Positions 44,703 through 54,998 of a stretch of DNA of 64,000 nucleotides are shown piece by piece. Each line of letters starts with the position of its first letter. The first letter of the stretch is position 1. The DNA comes from Prillingera fragicola (lineage: Eukaryota; Basidiomycota; Tremellomycetes; Trichosporonales; Trichosporonaceae). The position numbers were made by a program, and so were the translations under genes. The stretch is taken from assembly GCA_002335605.1 (NCBI GenBank), contig BEDY01000007.1, positions 62,001 through 126,000 on the forward strand, read 5' to 3'. Under the pieces are notes generated by a model, which made no database searches, was not told where the DNA came from, and worked only from the letters and a program-made list of their open reading frames with translations.

Positions 44703-46622
44703 CTACGCCGCCTTGGCAACGACCCGCTTGGCCGGCGGCTCAATCATCGCCAGCCCAGTATTATCCCTGCACCGCTTCAAGAAGCGGATCAACGGCGTGC
44801 CGCCCGTACCCCGCAGCGCATCGTCGTCGCCTTCCTCGGGCGTCTCGGCGCGTGCTCCCAGCAGCTTCTGGACCCGGTCCGAGGGCTGGCGCCGGGCTTG
44901 CTGCACGATAAACCGCGTGACGATCCGCATGTGCTTGTCCCTAAACCGGCCCAGGGCGGCGAGCGCGCCATCGTACGCCTTGACGAGGGCAGGGTGCGTG
45001 TCTTTCCTGTCCATGACGACCTGCCTCAACGGGGTCCGGTTGGAGGAGAGGTGCAGGAGGAAAGTCCGGTGCGGGAGGGGCATGTACTGCAGCATACGCT
45101 GCAGGAAGGTCGCCTCCACCGGCCGGTTGCTGTGCTTGTGCGTGTGGTGGTGCTTTTCCGCCTTGGGCGTCTCGGCCTTGCACACGCGTGGGGACAGGCT
45201 GCGCGACTTTGTGCGGGTCGGCACAATCGGGGAGCCAGCCTTGGGCATCCTGGCGCCGCGGGGGAGGGGCGCGGCCGAGGCGGCGACGGGGGAGAGAACC
45301 GCTGCTGGAGCGGGGGAGCCGCGCCTGGCAGAGACCGCGGAGACGTCGCAGGCCTTGCTCAGGTGCTCACCCGTGGGGATCGGAGCGGTCGTGATGGCGG
45401 CGGGGAGGCCGCCCTCGTCGTCGGAAACGTCCGACGAGTCGCACGAGTCCGAGTCGCCAATCGGAGCCGCGTTGAGGCGGATGACTGGCGACGCGGGTGC
45501 GGCAGACGGACGCGCGCCAATTGGCGCCGAGGTGAGCACCGCGTCCTCTTCGTCGTCGCGCCTGTTGTGGTCGACGGTGAGGAAAATGTCAAACGCGTGG
45601 ATCAACGACGACTGGCCGGCAGAAGGGCCGGAGAACTTGCGCCCAGCGCCTGCGGGCTCTAGCAAGCGGTTCTCAGCCGCGTCCAGCGCGGCCTCGGCCT
45701 CGGGGTCAGCGCCGAGAAAGATCCACCCGGGGGCGTCGGGGCCTTGGGCGTCGCCACCGCGGAACCATGGGCGGATGAGGAAATAGAACTCTTCGGGGTC
45801 GCATTCCGTGTTCATCCGGAGGGTGACGTCGCCGACGCGGTCGATGAGCACAGCAAGCTGGGTGAGGTAGCCGGTGAGGCGGCGCATGGCAAGGTCGTCG
45901 CCCAGGAAGAGCTCGTCGAGCGACTTGCGCATGAGGCCAAGGGCGGCGGCGCCAGCGGCCTCGCACTCTGCCGACACGAGGTAGAAGCCGTCCTCGGACT
46001 TTGTGTTGGTAAACGAGCCAATGCAGCGTGTCGGCGGGTTGTTGTCCATGTTGGTCGGCAGCTTCGGGTCCTTTGGCAGGCAGTTCCAGAGCACCGTGTC
46101 GGCGTACGTCAAGATTGGCGGCAGACCAACGAGCGGCGACACTGCCAAGAACGGCACAGAGATGCACGCCGGGATCGCCGGTGCGTCCACCCCGATCGGC
46201 TGGCAGTGGACGTAAAAGTGGGTCAAGAACGCGAGCACCATGTGCGCGCGCCTCAGTGCCGGCAGACCCTGTGCGCGCAGCTCGGTAATGTCGAGCACAG
46301 GCATGCCCTCGGTCGCGTGCCGCCATGCCTTTTCCCTCACGCCTGCCGAGCCGAGCTTGAGTCCATCACCGGGGCCCTCGCCGCGGGCAGCCTCAAAGGC
46401 GTCCTCCCACACGTCGTAGGGGTCGGGGAGGCGCTCGACTGTGCCGCCCGGAGGGAGGAAGCCGGTGCGTACGTCGACGTCAAAGTCTGCTGCTGCTGTA
46501 GACGCCGTGTTGGGTGCGCTTGCGCTTGCGTGCGAGGCAGTGGTGTGCGAGACTGAGGGGTCGTTGGCAAAGGTCGGGGGCAGGGCGAGAAAGTGGCTCG
46601 GAGGAAGAGGGGTAAGGGTCAT
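44703..46622 (-). CDS. BNA2: Indoleamine 2,3-dioxygenase (Bna2-type) with large insertion
   Basis: A single intronless frame of 639 residues. IDO blocks are clear: VLAFLTHFYVHCQP and VPFLAVSPLVGLPPILTYAD near the N-terminus, FYLVSAECEA in the middle, and SGPSAGQSSLIHAFD (about 340). FLQRMLQYMPLPHRTFL (about 505) and FRDKHMRIVTRFI follow, with the proximal heme-ligand His at 564, and GTGGTPLIRFLKRCRDNT closes the core. The enzyme opens the indole ring of tryptophan to N-formylkynurenine, the first step of the kynurenine route to NAD. Between about 355 and 505 a disordered Ala/Pro/Ser/Asp-rich insertion replaces the short loop of typical IDOs. A His-rich run (KHHHTHKHS) lies at its end. Confidence 0.9.
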   Translation of the reverse strand: MTLTPLPPSHFLALPPTFANDPSVSHTTASHASASAPNTASTAAADFDVDVRTGFLPPGGTVERLPDPYDVWEDAFEAARGEGPGDGLKLGSAGVREKAWRHATEGMPVLDITELRAQGLPALRRAHMVLAFLTHFYVHCQPIGVDAPAIPACISVPFLAVSPLVGLPPILTYADTVLWNCLPKDPKLPTNMDNNPPTRCIGSFTNTKSEDGFYLVSAECEAAGAAALGLMRKSLDELFLGDDLAMRRLTGYLTQLAVLIDRVGDVTLRMNTECDPEEFYFLIRPWFRGGDAQGPDAPGWIFLGADPEAEAALDAAENRLLEPAGAGRKFSGPSAGQSSLIHAFDIFLTVDHNRRDDEEDAVLTSAPIGARPSAAPASPVIRLNAAPIGDSDSCDSSDVSDDEGGLPAAITTAPIPTGEHLSKACDVSAVSARRGSPAPAAVLSPVAASAAPLPRGARMPKAGSPIVPTRTKSRSLSPRVCKAETPKAEKHHHTHKHSNRPVEATFLQRMLQYMPLPHRTFLLHLSSNRTPLRQVVMDRKDTHPALVKAYDGALAALGRFRDKHMRIVTRFIVQQARRQPSDRVQKLLGARAETPEEGDDDALRGTGGTPLIRFLKRCRDNTGLAMIEPPAKRVVAKAA

Positions 46623-48337
46623 TGTGCGGAAAGCTGCGGGGGGTCGGAGGGGGGTGAAGAGTTGGTGCCAGTGGTGTGGAGGGGGATATGCTGTGCTGCT
46701 GGCTGTGGTTTATAGTGGGAGAGAGGGTGGCTGTTGTGGCGAGTGTATCCCTTGCTGCTGCAGTACACAGCGACGACGACGACGAGGAGAGCGAGGTGGA
46801 CGATGGGGATACGAAAGAGCAGTTGCAACATCTGGATGCTTGACCCGGAGAATGACGCCACCTAAACTGATTATGTAATTATTACCCCCACATAGGGTCG
46901 GAACCTCACCGTAGAGTAGTACACGTGTCATTTATCACACTCGGAATGCATCGGAGTCACCGTGGAAACACCGGCGGATGTATTCTTATCAGTGCTACTG
47001 CCGGCGGTAACTACTGCTGCAGCCAATCACAGTGCTGTTTACACCTTTTATCCGATATGTTGACCCATTGTGTTCTTCTACCACAAGCAACGCGCCGGGA
47101 CATGCACCTGCACTGCTACCACATGACCTGCAGCCCACCTTGTTTATAAGGGACAATGCCTGACAAGCTGACAATCAGCTATCTGTCGGGGTCGCCGAAC
47201 ATCGGTCTGCCGCGGTGATGCCGCGCCATCCGTCGCCACCCATCCACCTGACCATGTCCTCTGCTGAGCGCATATGCAGTCGGAGCGGAATGTCAAACCT
47301 GGTGCGCGGACGGAACTATCCTCGCGCTCATTGGCTCGGAGTAGACTGCAGCTCTCGGGTGCGTCGAGTCGGGTACGCGTCGATGGGGCGGGGGTAAGCG
47401 GGGTAGTCTGGGGGAGAGATAAGGACTGCGCGGTCACGGTGTGGGGTAGTGCTCTGCATTGCTGATGTGGCAGCGGGAATGGCATGGGCGTGATGGAATG
47501 AGGCAGAGGTCTTGGTCACCTTGGTATGACCGACTCGGATGACATTTCAACCTCCCGACTTCACTGCATGGCCGACTCTCAGTTGCAGGGCCCGGCGCCA
47601 TTGTCCGTGCTTCGGATCAGATGGAACTGGCAGCTGCTGACGCGCTCGCTCGGGCTCACACAGAATTACAATATTCACAGCTGCTGACAATGATGGCAGC
47701 ATGCGTCGCATCAGATGAGATGAAAGCGCCGACATGTTCCATACAGTTGTCTCAGACAAACTATGACACCACCACAGGCACACTTCGTCGGCGGCAAAAG
47801 GAATGACTCATGAATGAGTGCTCAGAGACAATATGGGAAGGAGTTGCCAGTGTCGCTACGGGTCTCTCACACTGATTCCAGAGCTGATGGCATGAATAGC
47901 TAACAATCTGTCGTTGTTCGGCGCGAAGAGCCATGCCTATGGACCCACGCGTCCTTCTGCTCAATGGCCCACGTTGCGTCAGCAACAGCGAGATCATGCC
48001 CTACCCTCGTCGTACATGCCACCCTCCCGTTTTCGCTTTCTTGCCCCACTGCATGTCCTGTCGACGTCGAATGTCTCCTGCATGGTTTGGTAGCTGCATG
48101 ACTACTCAACCATGGCTTACGGCCGCTGGCTAGCACTCACCATGTCTTACGTAACAGCGGGATTCGGCTCGTCGGTCACGTCCGGTGATGCCCCGGTTAA
48201 CCATCGACCCGTTGGCACTACTCTCTCCTCCATCTCCATCTCTGCAGCCACCATTCTCCTCTCCTTGATTGTCCCAGCGCACATCCGGGTGGTATCACAG
48301 CCGGACACGCCTTGATCCCATCTGTTGTGTATTCTTC
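46623..48337. promoter_or_regulatory. Divergent intergenic region, IDO / Nudix
   Basis: 1.7 kb between divergent genes. Only short frames without motifs. A CCAATC box occurs at about 47023-47028. Otherwise nothing specific is seen. Confidence 0.45.
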
Positions 48338-49324
48338 ATGCGCCATATCACACTTGGACTCCGCTCCATCGCCCACGGACAACAACAACGACTGGCACCA
48401 ACGCGTCTGCTTTCCCTCTCTGCCATACCCCGAGCCCCCATCCCTCGCCCATCCACAAGCTTCCACCCCACCCGCTCCCTCTCCACAGCACCATCCACAA
48501 TGTCAAAGTCAACCAAACCCCCACCCAAACCCCCAGTGACCCCACGGACCGCCGCGTCCCTCCTCCTCCTGACCCCCTCCAACCGGCTCCTCCTAGTCCA
48601 CCGCCCGTCCAACATGTCCTTTGCGAACGCGCACGTCTTCCCCGGCGGCGTCCTAGACCCCACCGACCCGTCCCCGCGCTTCGCGGCCCTGCGCGAGACA
48701 TTCGAAGAAACAGGCATCCTCCTCACCCGCGAACCGCCCCGCGCATCCCCACAAGAGATCGCCAAAGCCCAACACGCGATCCACGACGGCACGCTCGACT
48801 TCCAAACCTGGCTGAAATCAATCAACGCCGAGCCAGTTCCCGACGCGGAGCTCGTGCAGTTCTCCATCTGGACGACCCCCGAGCGCCTGCCCAAGCGCTA
48901 CCGCACACACTTTTTCGTCACCCGCCTCCCCGCGTGGGTGGACGAGCACGCGCCCGTGGTCGGCGACGGCGGGCGCGAGGTCGTCAGTGCGCACTTTTTC
49001 GATATCCTCCAGCTGCCCGAGCTCGCGCGGAGGGGCGAGATTGTGCTCTTCCCCCCGCAGCTGTTCCTTGCTGCTGCGCTGGCCAAGGCGTTTGCGGCCG
49101 AGGGGTGGGAGGGGGTGCGCAAGGAGGGCGAGGGGGTGCTGGGCCGCATGGATACGAGTCCGAGGTTGGGGGAGAGGGGCGGGAAAAAGGTCATTCGGGT
49201 AGGGAATGGGGATGTCGTCGTGTTTGAGCCTGCTGCAAAGGGCGGCGAGCCGAGGGCTGTGCTGGTAGAGTATGGCGTGGATAAGGAGGCGATTCAGGAG
49301 ATGGAGGCAAAGGCAAAGTTGTAG
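48338..49324 (+). CDS. Nudix hydrolase, NUDT7/NUDT19-like, with PTS1
   Basis: One exon. The start at 48338 gives about 328 residues with a basic, Ser-rich leader (MRHITLGLRSIAHGQQQRL). A second Met at 48500 (MSKSTKPPPKPPVTP) would remove it. The Nudix region is GGVLDPTDPSPRFAAL-RETFEETGIL: the REx2EExGI core is intact, while the spacing to the upstream GG is extended, as in NUDT19-type proteins. The C-terminus is MEAKAKL, a PTS1-type AKL. By analogy with animal NUDT7 and NUDT19 it may be a peroxisomal CoA diphosphatase, but the UPF0035 CoA motif was not confirmed by eye. Alternative starts could give mitochondrial and peroxisomal forms. Confidence 0.85.
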   Translation: MRHITLGLRSIAHGQQQRLAPTRLLSLSAIPRAPIPRPSTSFHPTRSLSTAPSTMSKSTKPPPKPPVTPRTAASLLLLTPSNRLLLVHRPSNMSFANAHVFPGGVLDPTDPSPRFAALRETFEETGILLTREPPRASPQEIAKAQHAIHDGTLDFQTWLKSINAEPVPDAELVQFSIWTTPERLPKRYRTHFFVTRLPAWVDEHAPVVGDGGREVVSAHFFDILQLPELARRGEIVLFPPQLFLAAALAKAFAAEGWEGVRKEGEGVLGRMDTSPRLGERGGKKVIRVGNGDVVVFEPAAKGGEPRAVLVEYGVDKEAIQEMEAKAKL

Positions 49325-50084
49325 CGTCTAAGGATCGTAGGGAATGAAGTGTTCTGTGACCCTGCGGCTGACGCTGGTCACTGACGACCGTCTCTCGTGA
49401 TGGCTCGTGAGGGAGGTCATCATGCGAGTTGCTCTCGAGCAGAAACTCCCATGCTATAATTCTGGGGAGGTTTACAGTTTGCTGTACTGTTTGAGAGTCT
49501 TGTGATTCTTACCTGATGAACCTAGGAATTCTCTTGGATGACCCGACATGACGAGCAAGATCAGAAGTATCTCCACGGGGTGCCCTTGGTCACTCTGTAT
49601 TGTCGACTGCTTTCAGAGGCGATGCGCTTGATAAATGCAGATTGATTCTCAGTAGTTCCAAGTCACTGGTCTGATTAAAGCTCGTCATCGCCTGCATTGA
49701 TGAAGAAGGAGCAATGTTGGTTCGTGATGCAACCACCGCTGCTGGCGGTGGCCGACCGACCTCCACCTCTCTACATCCATCCGCCATCATCTTGCCTCCA
49801 CCACATCGCCTTCCATTCCCAACAACAGGCGGGCATCCCTCACAGCGACACATCACAATCAGCACGGCTAGGGGGCCAGATTACTCCATATAATACAGGC
49901 CGAGGTACGTATGCACATCGCTTTCACCACAGATTCTCATCTCCCGCCAGTTGCCGTTGTTTACGCGGCCTCGCGTCAACAGTGACCGACACGCCGCACC
50001 ACTTTCTCCACCTTCACCTCCATCCCTCTATCACTCCTCACTGGCACATCCCCACTAGCACACTCAAACGCGACCCCCGGGGCC
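49325..50084. other. Intergenic, no gene seen
   Basis: 760 nt between two same-strand genes. A pyrimidine-rich tract at 50000-50050 precedes the next start codon. Confidence 0.5.
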
Positions 50085-51845
50085 ATGCCACCCAAACGCC
50101 CCCGCACCTCCTCCCCCGCCTCCTCGGGACCATCCACAACCCGCGGCCGCGCAATCAAGAAACAACGCACAAACCCAAAAGGCTGGAAAGGCTACGCCGT
50201 AATCGAAATCTCGGACGACGAACCCCCCGCCCCACCGCCCGAGCCCGAGCCCGACCTCCCGGCCGGCGTCCGGCGTACGCGCGCCCTCGCTCAGCGCCAC
50301 CCACACAGCGTCGCTAGCACGTCGCTGCACGGTCAGGTTGAGGACGCGGGGGAGATGCGGGCGGCGGTGGCGAAACGGCCGCAGCCAGGACGGGCGAGGC
50401 GGTCAAAGGGCGGTGGGGGGTGGTCGCTGCCGCCTGGGAGAGTTGGGGTCAACAGGGCGGACGGTGGGTCGGTGGAGGGGACGCCGGGGGCTGGCGGTGT
50501 GGGATCGTCGCCTGTGGTTGGTGGGTCTGGCAGTAAGGGCTTGGGAAATGAGGCTCTCAAGATCGAGCCGGACGATGGCGATGATGATGACGGTGGCGAT
50601 GAGCGGCTGCCACGGGAACGGAGGCGGGTGTCTGCGCAGCTGCTGGCATCGGAGAGTGCTTCTTCCTACGGCTCGCATCGCAGACAGTCGGCGTCGACGC
50701 CGGCTGGCTTCAAGACTGGTACAAAGCCCCGGGCGTCCAAGGCGAGCAGACCCAAGAATAGCAAGTTCTGGAGATACGAAACCGAGAGCGAGGAGGAGCG
50801 CACACACGAGCCACAGTCTCGGCCGTCAACTCCCAGCAAGCCCTCGACCCCGAACCGTAAGCCCCCCACGCCCAAGTCTGCCAAACCGTCTACGCCGGCG
50901 AAAACGAGAACCGATGATGCCGTCCCAGCGACGCCCGAGACGCCGAGATCCGCAATCAACGCGGGGGCCAAGTCGCCCAAGCCTGCAATCGCCGGCACTG
51001 CCGCGTCAAACGCACAGCCAAAGGGCAAGAAACGCAGATCCGGCGTGGACCGGTTCTGGGAATACGTGACCGACACCTCTGAGCGTGAACCAAGCCCCGA
51101 GTCTGTGTACTCGCATACTGGGCGTCCGAGACGCGCCGCCGCGCGTGCTTCGATAGAAGGGATGGGCGAGCGCCGGCGCCGGCAGAGCAAGTCGGAGATG
51201 CGCGGGACTACGCCCAAATTGGCCACCAAGGCCAAGCTGCCGCCCTCGACTTTGCCAAACGCGCGTATCCGTCCAGGGCCGGTCGAAGGCGAGTCTGAGC
51301 TGGCGGGCAACTCGAATGTTCATAGCGACAGCTCGCCTTCGCCCCTCGGCCTGGAACAGCACGCCGAGTCGGCTTGTGGCCCAGCCCGCGATGCCTCCGA
51401 GAACAGGTCGGCCAGCGGCGGGGACAGCGACGAAATCCGCGTGACCGTCTCGCGCGTAGTGGGCGCGCCAGGCCGCCAAGCGGAGCACACGAGCGCCTCA
51501 ACCTCTGCGGCATCCAGCGTAGCGGCTGCCGAACCCTCCCGTCCCGACATCCAGCGCAGGATGGACTCAACCCTCGCCGCGCTCGCGGAGGAGAAACGCG
51601 AGCTGGATGGGCTGCACGCTGAGCGCCTCATGGTCGGGGACGATATCAAGACGATGCGGAGAGCGCGCGACATTGCGGCGCAGGTTGCCGTGCATGGGCG
51701 GGGGGCGGGATGGGAGGGGGTCTTTGAGGAGGTGCTCGGCGAGCTGGGCGGGGCTGAGGAGGGGGTTTTGAGGGGGGTTGAGGAGTGTGTGGCGCGGATT
51801 CGCGGGTTGGAGGAGGTGATGGTTGGGTTGGAGGGGGTTTTGTGA
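50085..51845 (+). CDS. Disordered nuclear-type protein with SUMO-interaction-like motif
   Basis: A single frame of 586 residues starting MPPKRPRTSSPASSGPS. Two basic NLS-like clusters (PPKRPR, IKKQR) are followed by VIEISDDE (residues 39-46), a textbook hydrophobic-plus-acidic SUMO-interaction motif. The centre is disordered and rich in Ser/Pro/Thr-Pro repeats (PSTPSKPSTPNRKPPTPKSA), with two related blocks, SKFWRYETESEEE and DRFWEYVTDTSE. These are an internal F-W-x-Y-x-T-[ED] duplication. The C-terminal 100 residues are helical/coiled-coil (RRMDSTLAALAEEKRELDGL...). No named family is recognised. Codon bias and the ordered C-terminus support a real gene. The last residues are Gly/Val/Glu-rich. 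Confidence 0.75.
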   Translation: MPPKRPRTSSPASSGPSTTRGRAIKKQRTNPKGWKGYAVIEISDDEPPAPPPEPEPDLPAGVRRTRALAQRHPHSVASTSLHGQVEDAGEMRAAVAKRPQPGRARRSKGGGGWSLPPGRVGVNRADGGSVEGTPGAGGVGSSPVVGGSGSKGLGNEALKIEPDDGDDDDGGDERLPRERRRVSAQLLASESASSYGSHRRQSASTPAGFKTGTKPRASKASRPKNSKFWRYETESEEERTHEPQSRPSTPSKPSTPNRKPPTPKSAKPSTPAKTRTDDAVPATPETPRSAINAGAKSPKPAIAGTAASNAQPKGKKRRSGVDRFWEYVTDTSEREPSPESVYSHTGRPRRAAARASIEGMGERRRRQSKSEMRGTTPKLATKAKLPPSTLPNARIRPGPVEGESELAGNSNVHSDSSPSPLGLEQHAESACGPARDASENRSASGGDSDEIRVTVSRVVGAPGRQAEHTSASTSAASSVAAAEPSRPDIQRRMDSTLAALAEEKRELDGLHAERLMVGDDIKTMRRARDIAAQVAVHGRGAGWEGVFEEVLGELGGAEEGVLRGVEECVARIRGLEEVMVGLEGVL

Positions 51846-52604
51846 TGTTGCTTGTGATTCATGATGTTTTTATGCTGTTACGTGAGGAGAGAACAAAGCC
51901 TGTAGCTGGTTATTGTAGCTATGATAAGATAGTAGCGGGGCTGTTGTGTGTATGTCATTGAGCGATGCCGACAGGGACCTTAGTGTGGTTCTGCAGAAAG
52001 CTAGTTTAAGTAATGATTAATTCCCTGTTGCGGTTGCATCTCTTTGCGTTGCTTTCGAGATTGAGGTCACTCTGCTCACCACTAAGATAATAGTAAATAA
52101 AAATCTCTCGCCGCTCGAGATAAAATCGCGGTGAAGCATCGCAAGGCTGGCGATATCTGTACGATGATATCGAGCGAAAGGCTCAGTAGTGAACACAACA
52201 CAGTCCCTTCGCATCACAGTATTCTGGACATCCTCGACCCCAGCCAAGGTACTCTGAGACCCACTGGACGAAATGACGTACGATCCTGCAACACTCGCCC
52301 ACTCCAATGGAATCAGACACGACTCTCCCTCACCGGCACAAGTTTCGGCCGCGCCAGCAGGCGAGGCCGTCGTCGTCGTGCCGTCCGTGCGGCAGTGATC
52401 CCTTGTGCCGCGTTGTCCCGCCCAGCAGAGCTAAGCTCTGTGTTGCTGAGTTCCAGCCCTACTGACCTCTTTATGAATTGAATTGTCGTGCTTGGTGTTC
52501 ATTGTATTACATGGCCGGAAAAAGTTGACTAGATGGGAGAAGAAGGGGACGCAACATACATTCTTGCAAGTGCCAACTGCTCTTGGCCTGGGAGTAGCTG
52601 GATT

Positions 52605-52687
52605 CTAGATTCTAGAACCCTAGAGCTAGTAGTGGGGCCTGGAGAGGGGGACGCTGGAACTGAGAAACTCGATGTCTAGTAAGCTAG
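52605..52687. repeat. CTAG-rich patch
   Basis: Six CTAG tetramers (52605, 52612, 52620, 52626, 52676, 52684) occur within 83 nt, some overlapping the palindrome TTCTAGAA. Meaning unknown. Confidence 0.6.
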
Positions 52688-52720
52688 TAGATGAAACTGC
52701 CGTGCACGCGCCATGTCATG

Positions 52721-52760
52721 CCAAACCTGCTTTGTGCCGCGCAAACCTGCTTTGTGCCGC
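52721..52760. repeat. 20-nt tandem duplication
   Basis: Two adjacent copies of CAAACCTGCTTTGTGCCGC-type sequence differing only at the first base. Confidence 0.9.
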
Positions 52761-52947
52761 GCCGCGGTGGCCACATCTGATCTCCTCTACCATCTCCACG
52801 GCGACCTCACCCCCCTCGACTCGAACAATCACAACCCGTAACGGTCCAGTCTCCCGCCCGAGCCTGCCACCCGGAGGCGCACCCTCCCTACCACACCCTA
52901 TCCCCTCACAATCTCCAGCACCCCACAGCGATCAGCGACCTCCGTCT

Positions 52948-52982
52948 CACCCGCCACCCCACCCGCCACCCCACCCGCCACA
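52948..52982. repeat. CCACCCGCCAC tandem repeat
   Basis: Three units of an 11-12-nt C-rich repeat. It makes the Pro/His run in an open frame that I do not accept as a gene. Confidence 0.85.
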
Positions 52983-54850
52983 AGCCCTACATCTCGCCCC
53001 CCCTCGCCCCGTTCACTCCAACGCAGCTCTCGACAGCAGCGACAGTCCGCTGGGAACGACGGACGAGTTGACCCCTGAGACCACGCAAGCACCTCCGTTC
53101 GAGACGGACTTGAACGCCAGGGTTCGCACGCGCAGGATAATGTGTGGAGAACTCTGCGGGGTACGTCCGGGGCTCTGTGGGGTGTAGTCGTCGGGGGTTG
53201 TGGCAAGGTCCGAGCGGGACATGGTCCGGCTGCATGAGGGGGTGGTGGGGGAAGGTTTTTTGGTGGTGTGCTCTGTGTTATTGGTGGCGGAGACGCGGTG
53301 AGTTGATAGGGATTATAGGAGAGGTGGTGGGGACTGTGAGAGAGGTTTGATTGTAGCTAGATTAAAGAATCAGTAGAGTAGTGAATGAGCCATGAGCAAG
53401 AGATGAGTCTACACGCCGCCTTCCTTGACATTTCCTGGTATACATGTAACCCTCGCTGTCTTGTCGCTGTTCGTGTCAATGGATATTCTTTTGTACCATT
53501 CGTACGCACCGTCGAACAAGACTCCAGCTGGATGGCCGATTGAGAAGCCACCACTCACGCCAGTGTCTTACTTCACAGCGTGGACAGCGCGGTGCAACAC
53601 CATCTGCACAGAGGCTGTAGTTTCAGAGCAACTCTAGCACACCCGAAGAAGACTGCATCTGACACGGGCACAAGTGGGCACCAAGCCACCGATACTCGGC
53701 GACTTGCCCATCCAAGCCACACTTAGCGGCGGCCCACGACTCAGCCGAGATAACAACCGTCTCCTCACCCCCGTCCACTCCTCAACCCACTCTCATCCCC
53801 CAACACCCCCACGCCCATCCCTTAGGATAAAAGCATAACAGCCTGTCCTCGGCACGATCATCCGGGGTCAACAGCCCTCCTCGCGACCCAACTGGTCGTC
53901 GGCGGAAGTGACGCAGGCGGGGCCGCGACCCCGGCGCAAGCTCCGCCCGAGACGACCTCCTTGGTATCATTCCGGGCAGTGACGAGGCGGGTTCCTCCCC
54001 CTCCGGCGATCGACACGTGCCCCGCGTCCTCCCCACAGCGGCGTCGCTGCAGATCGACATGACGAGAACGTGCGTCTGGCCGACGATGATGAATGTCATG
54101 CTCGCAGAGGTGGTCCGGGTCTCGGCAGCACCTGCCTAATCTCGCCGTTCTGGCCTCGTTACGGTGCACGATCCGAAGTATTTGCGCGTGCAACGGGCGG
54201 AGCAAGCGCTGGTCTGCCTGCCCACCTTGGGCACCGGATAGATGCTCCCCAAGAACAAGGTTAGATGACAGGAGAACCCACTCCTCGGCCTCGCCAAGTC
54301 GGCTGTACGGATACACTGTCTGCAGCAGTTAATGCATGCAGACTTGCTTTCAGGAGTCCCCCACAGATGTCCAGCGGGGCCGTTGCTCGAGTAAGCCATT
54401 TCCCATGTCGAGGTCAGGCACGATTAAGGTTTTTTGCTTTTCCTTGGATCCAGGAAATGTTGGAAAATTATTTTTCTTCGACAGCGACCGCCGCAGCCCA
54501 CGGCCGCTGCCCAGCCCGGGTCCAGGACAACGGGGAAACGAGGTAGCGGGCGAGTATAGAGGAAGGCCGCGGTCGGGTCGGCTACATCTGCATCGCAAGG
54601 GGGGTTCATGAGTCGATTTGCCCGGACGTAGTAGGGACGATTTCTTCTTCGGTAAGCGAGCGGCAGCAGCAGCAGGGCTGCCGCTCGACATGTGGTTCAG
54701 GGTTCTGCAGTCAGCGACGCGGCTGGCAGACGAGTGCTGCAAGATCCTAGATCGAGTGATTTTGACCAAAAGCCCCACTATAGGACCTCTTGTAGGCGAC
54801 AGAAACGACAACTGTGGGGGCCGGTTGGACACTCCCTCGAAACCTATATC

Positions 54851-54975
54851 CCAGTCGTGCATCCTCCTCTTTCTCCAGCATTCCCCCCGCTACTCTTTCT
54901 CTCCATTCCGGTTCGAGGCCGCCTCCTCCTTTCGTTGTTCGACTTTGTTGTCACCCCTTCCCTCCTCCACTTGAT
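54851..54975 (+). promoter_or_regulatory. Pyrimidine-rich tract before AAAP start
   Basis: A long C/T-dominated stretch ending about 25 nt before the ATG at 54999, of the kind seen in highly expressed fungal promoters. Transcription start not determined. Confidence 0.5.
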
Positions 54976-54998
54976 TCCACCCCTCGCCACTTTTCAAA

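Larger units (their letters stand above)
51846..54998. other. Gene-poor 3.2-kb stretch upstream of AAAP transporter
   Basis: No protein gene is supported. The frame 52672-53187 (171 codons) is Pro/Ser/His-rich and repeat-driven, and 53858-54316 and 54350-54862 on the minus strand lack motifs. The stretch holds a 20-nt tandem duplication, an 11-12-nt repeat and a CTAG cluster (listed). The last 140 nt before 54999 are pyrimidine-rich, a probable core promoter and 5' UTR. Confidence 0.5.

Noticed and set aside
44713..45786. 357-codon plus-strand frame
   Set aside because: Antisense shadow of the IDO gene; Arg/Ala/Gly-rich chance composition.
46888..46912. B-box-like GGTTCCGACC on the minus strand
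   Set aside because: No D arm, acceptor or anticodon stem around it.
52672..53187. 171-codon Pro/His-rich frame
   Set aside because: Driven by C-rich tandem repeats; no domain and no clear promoter or splicing.
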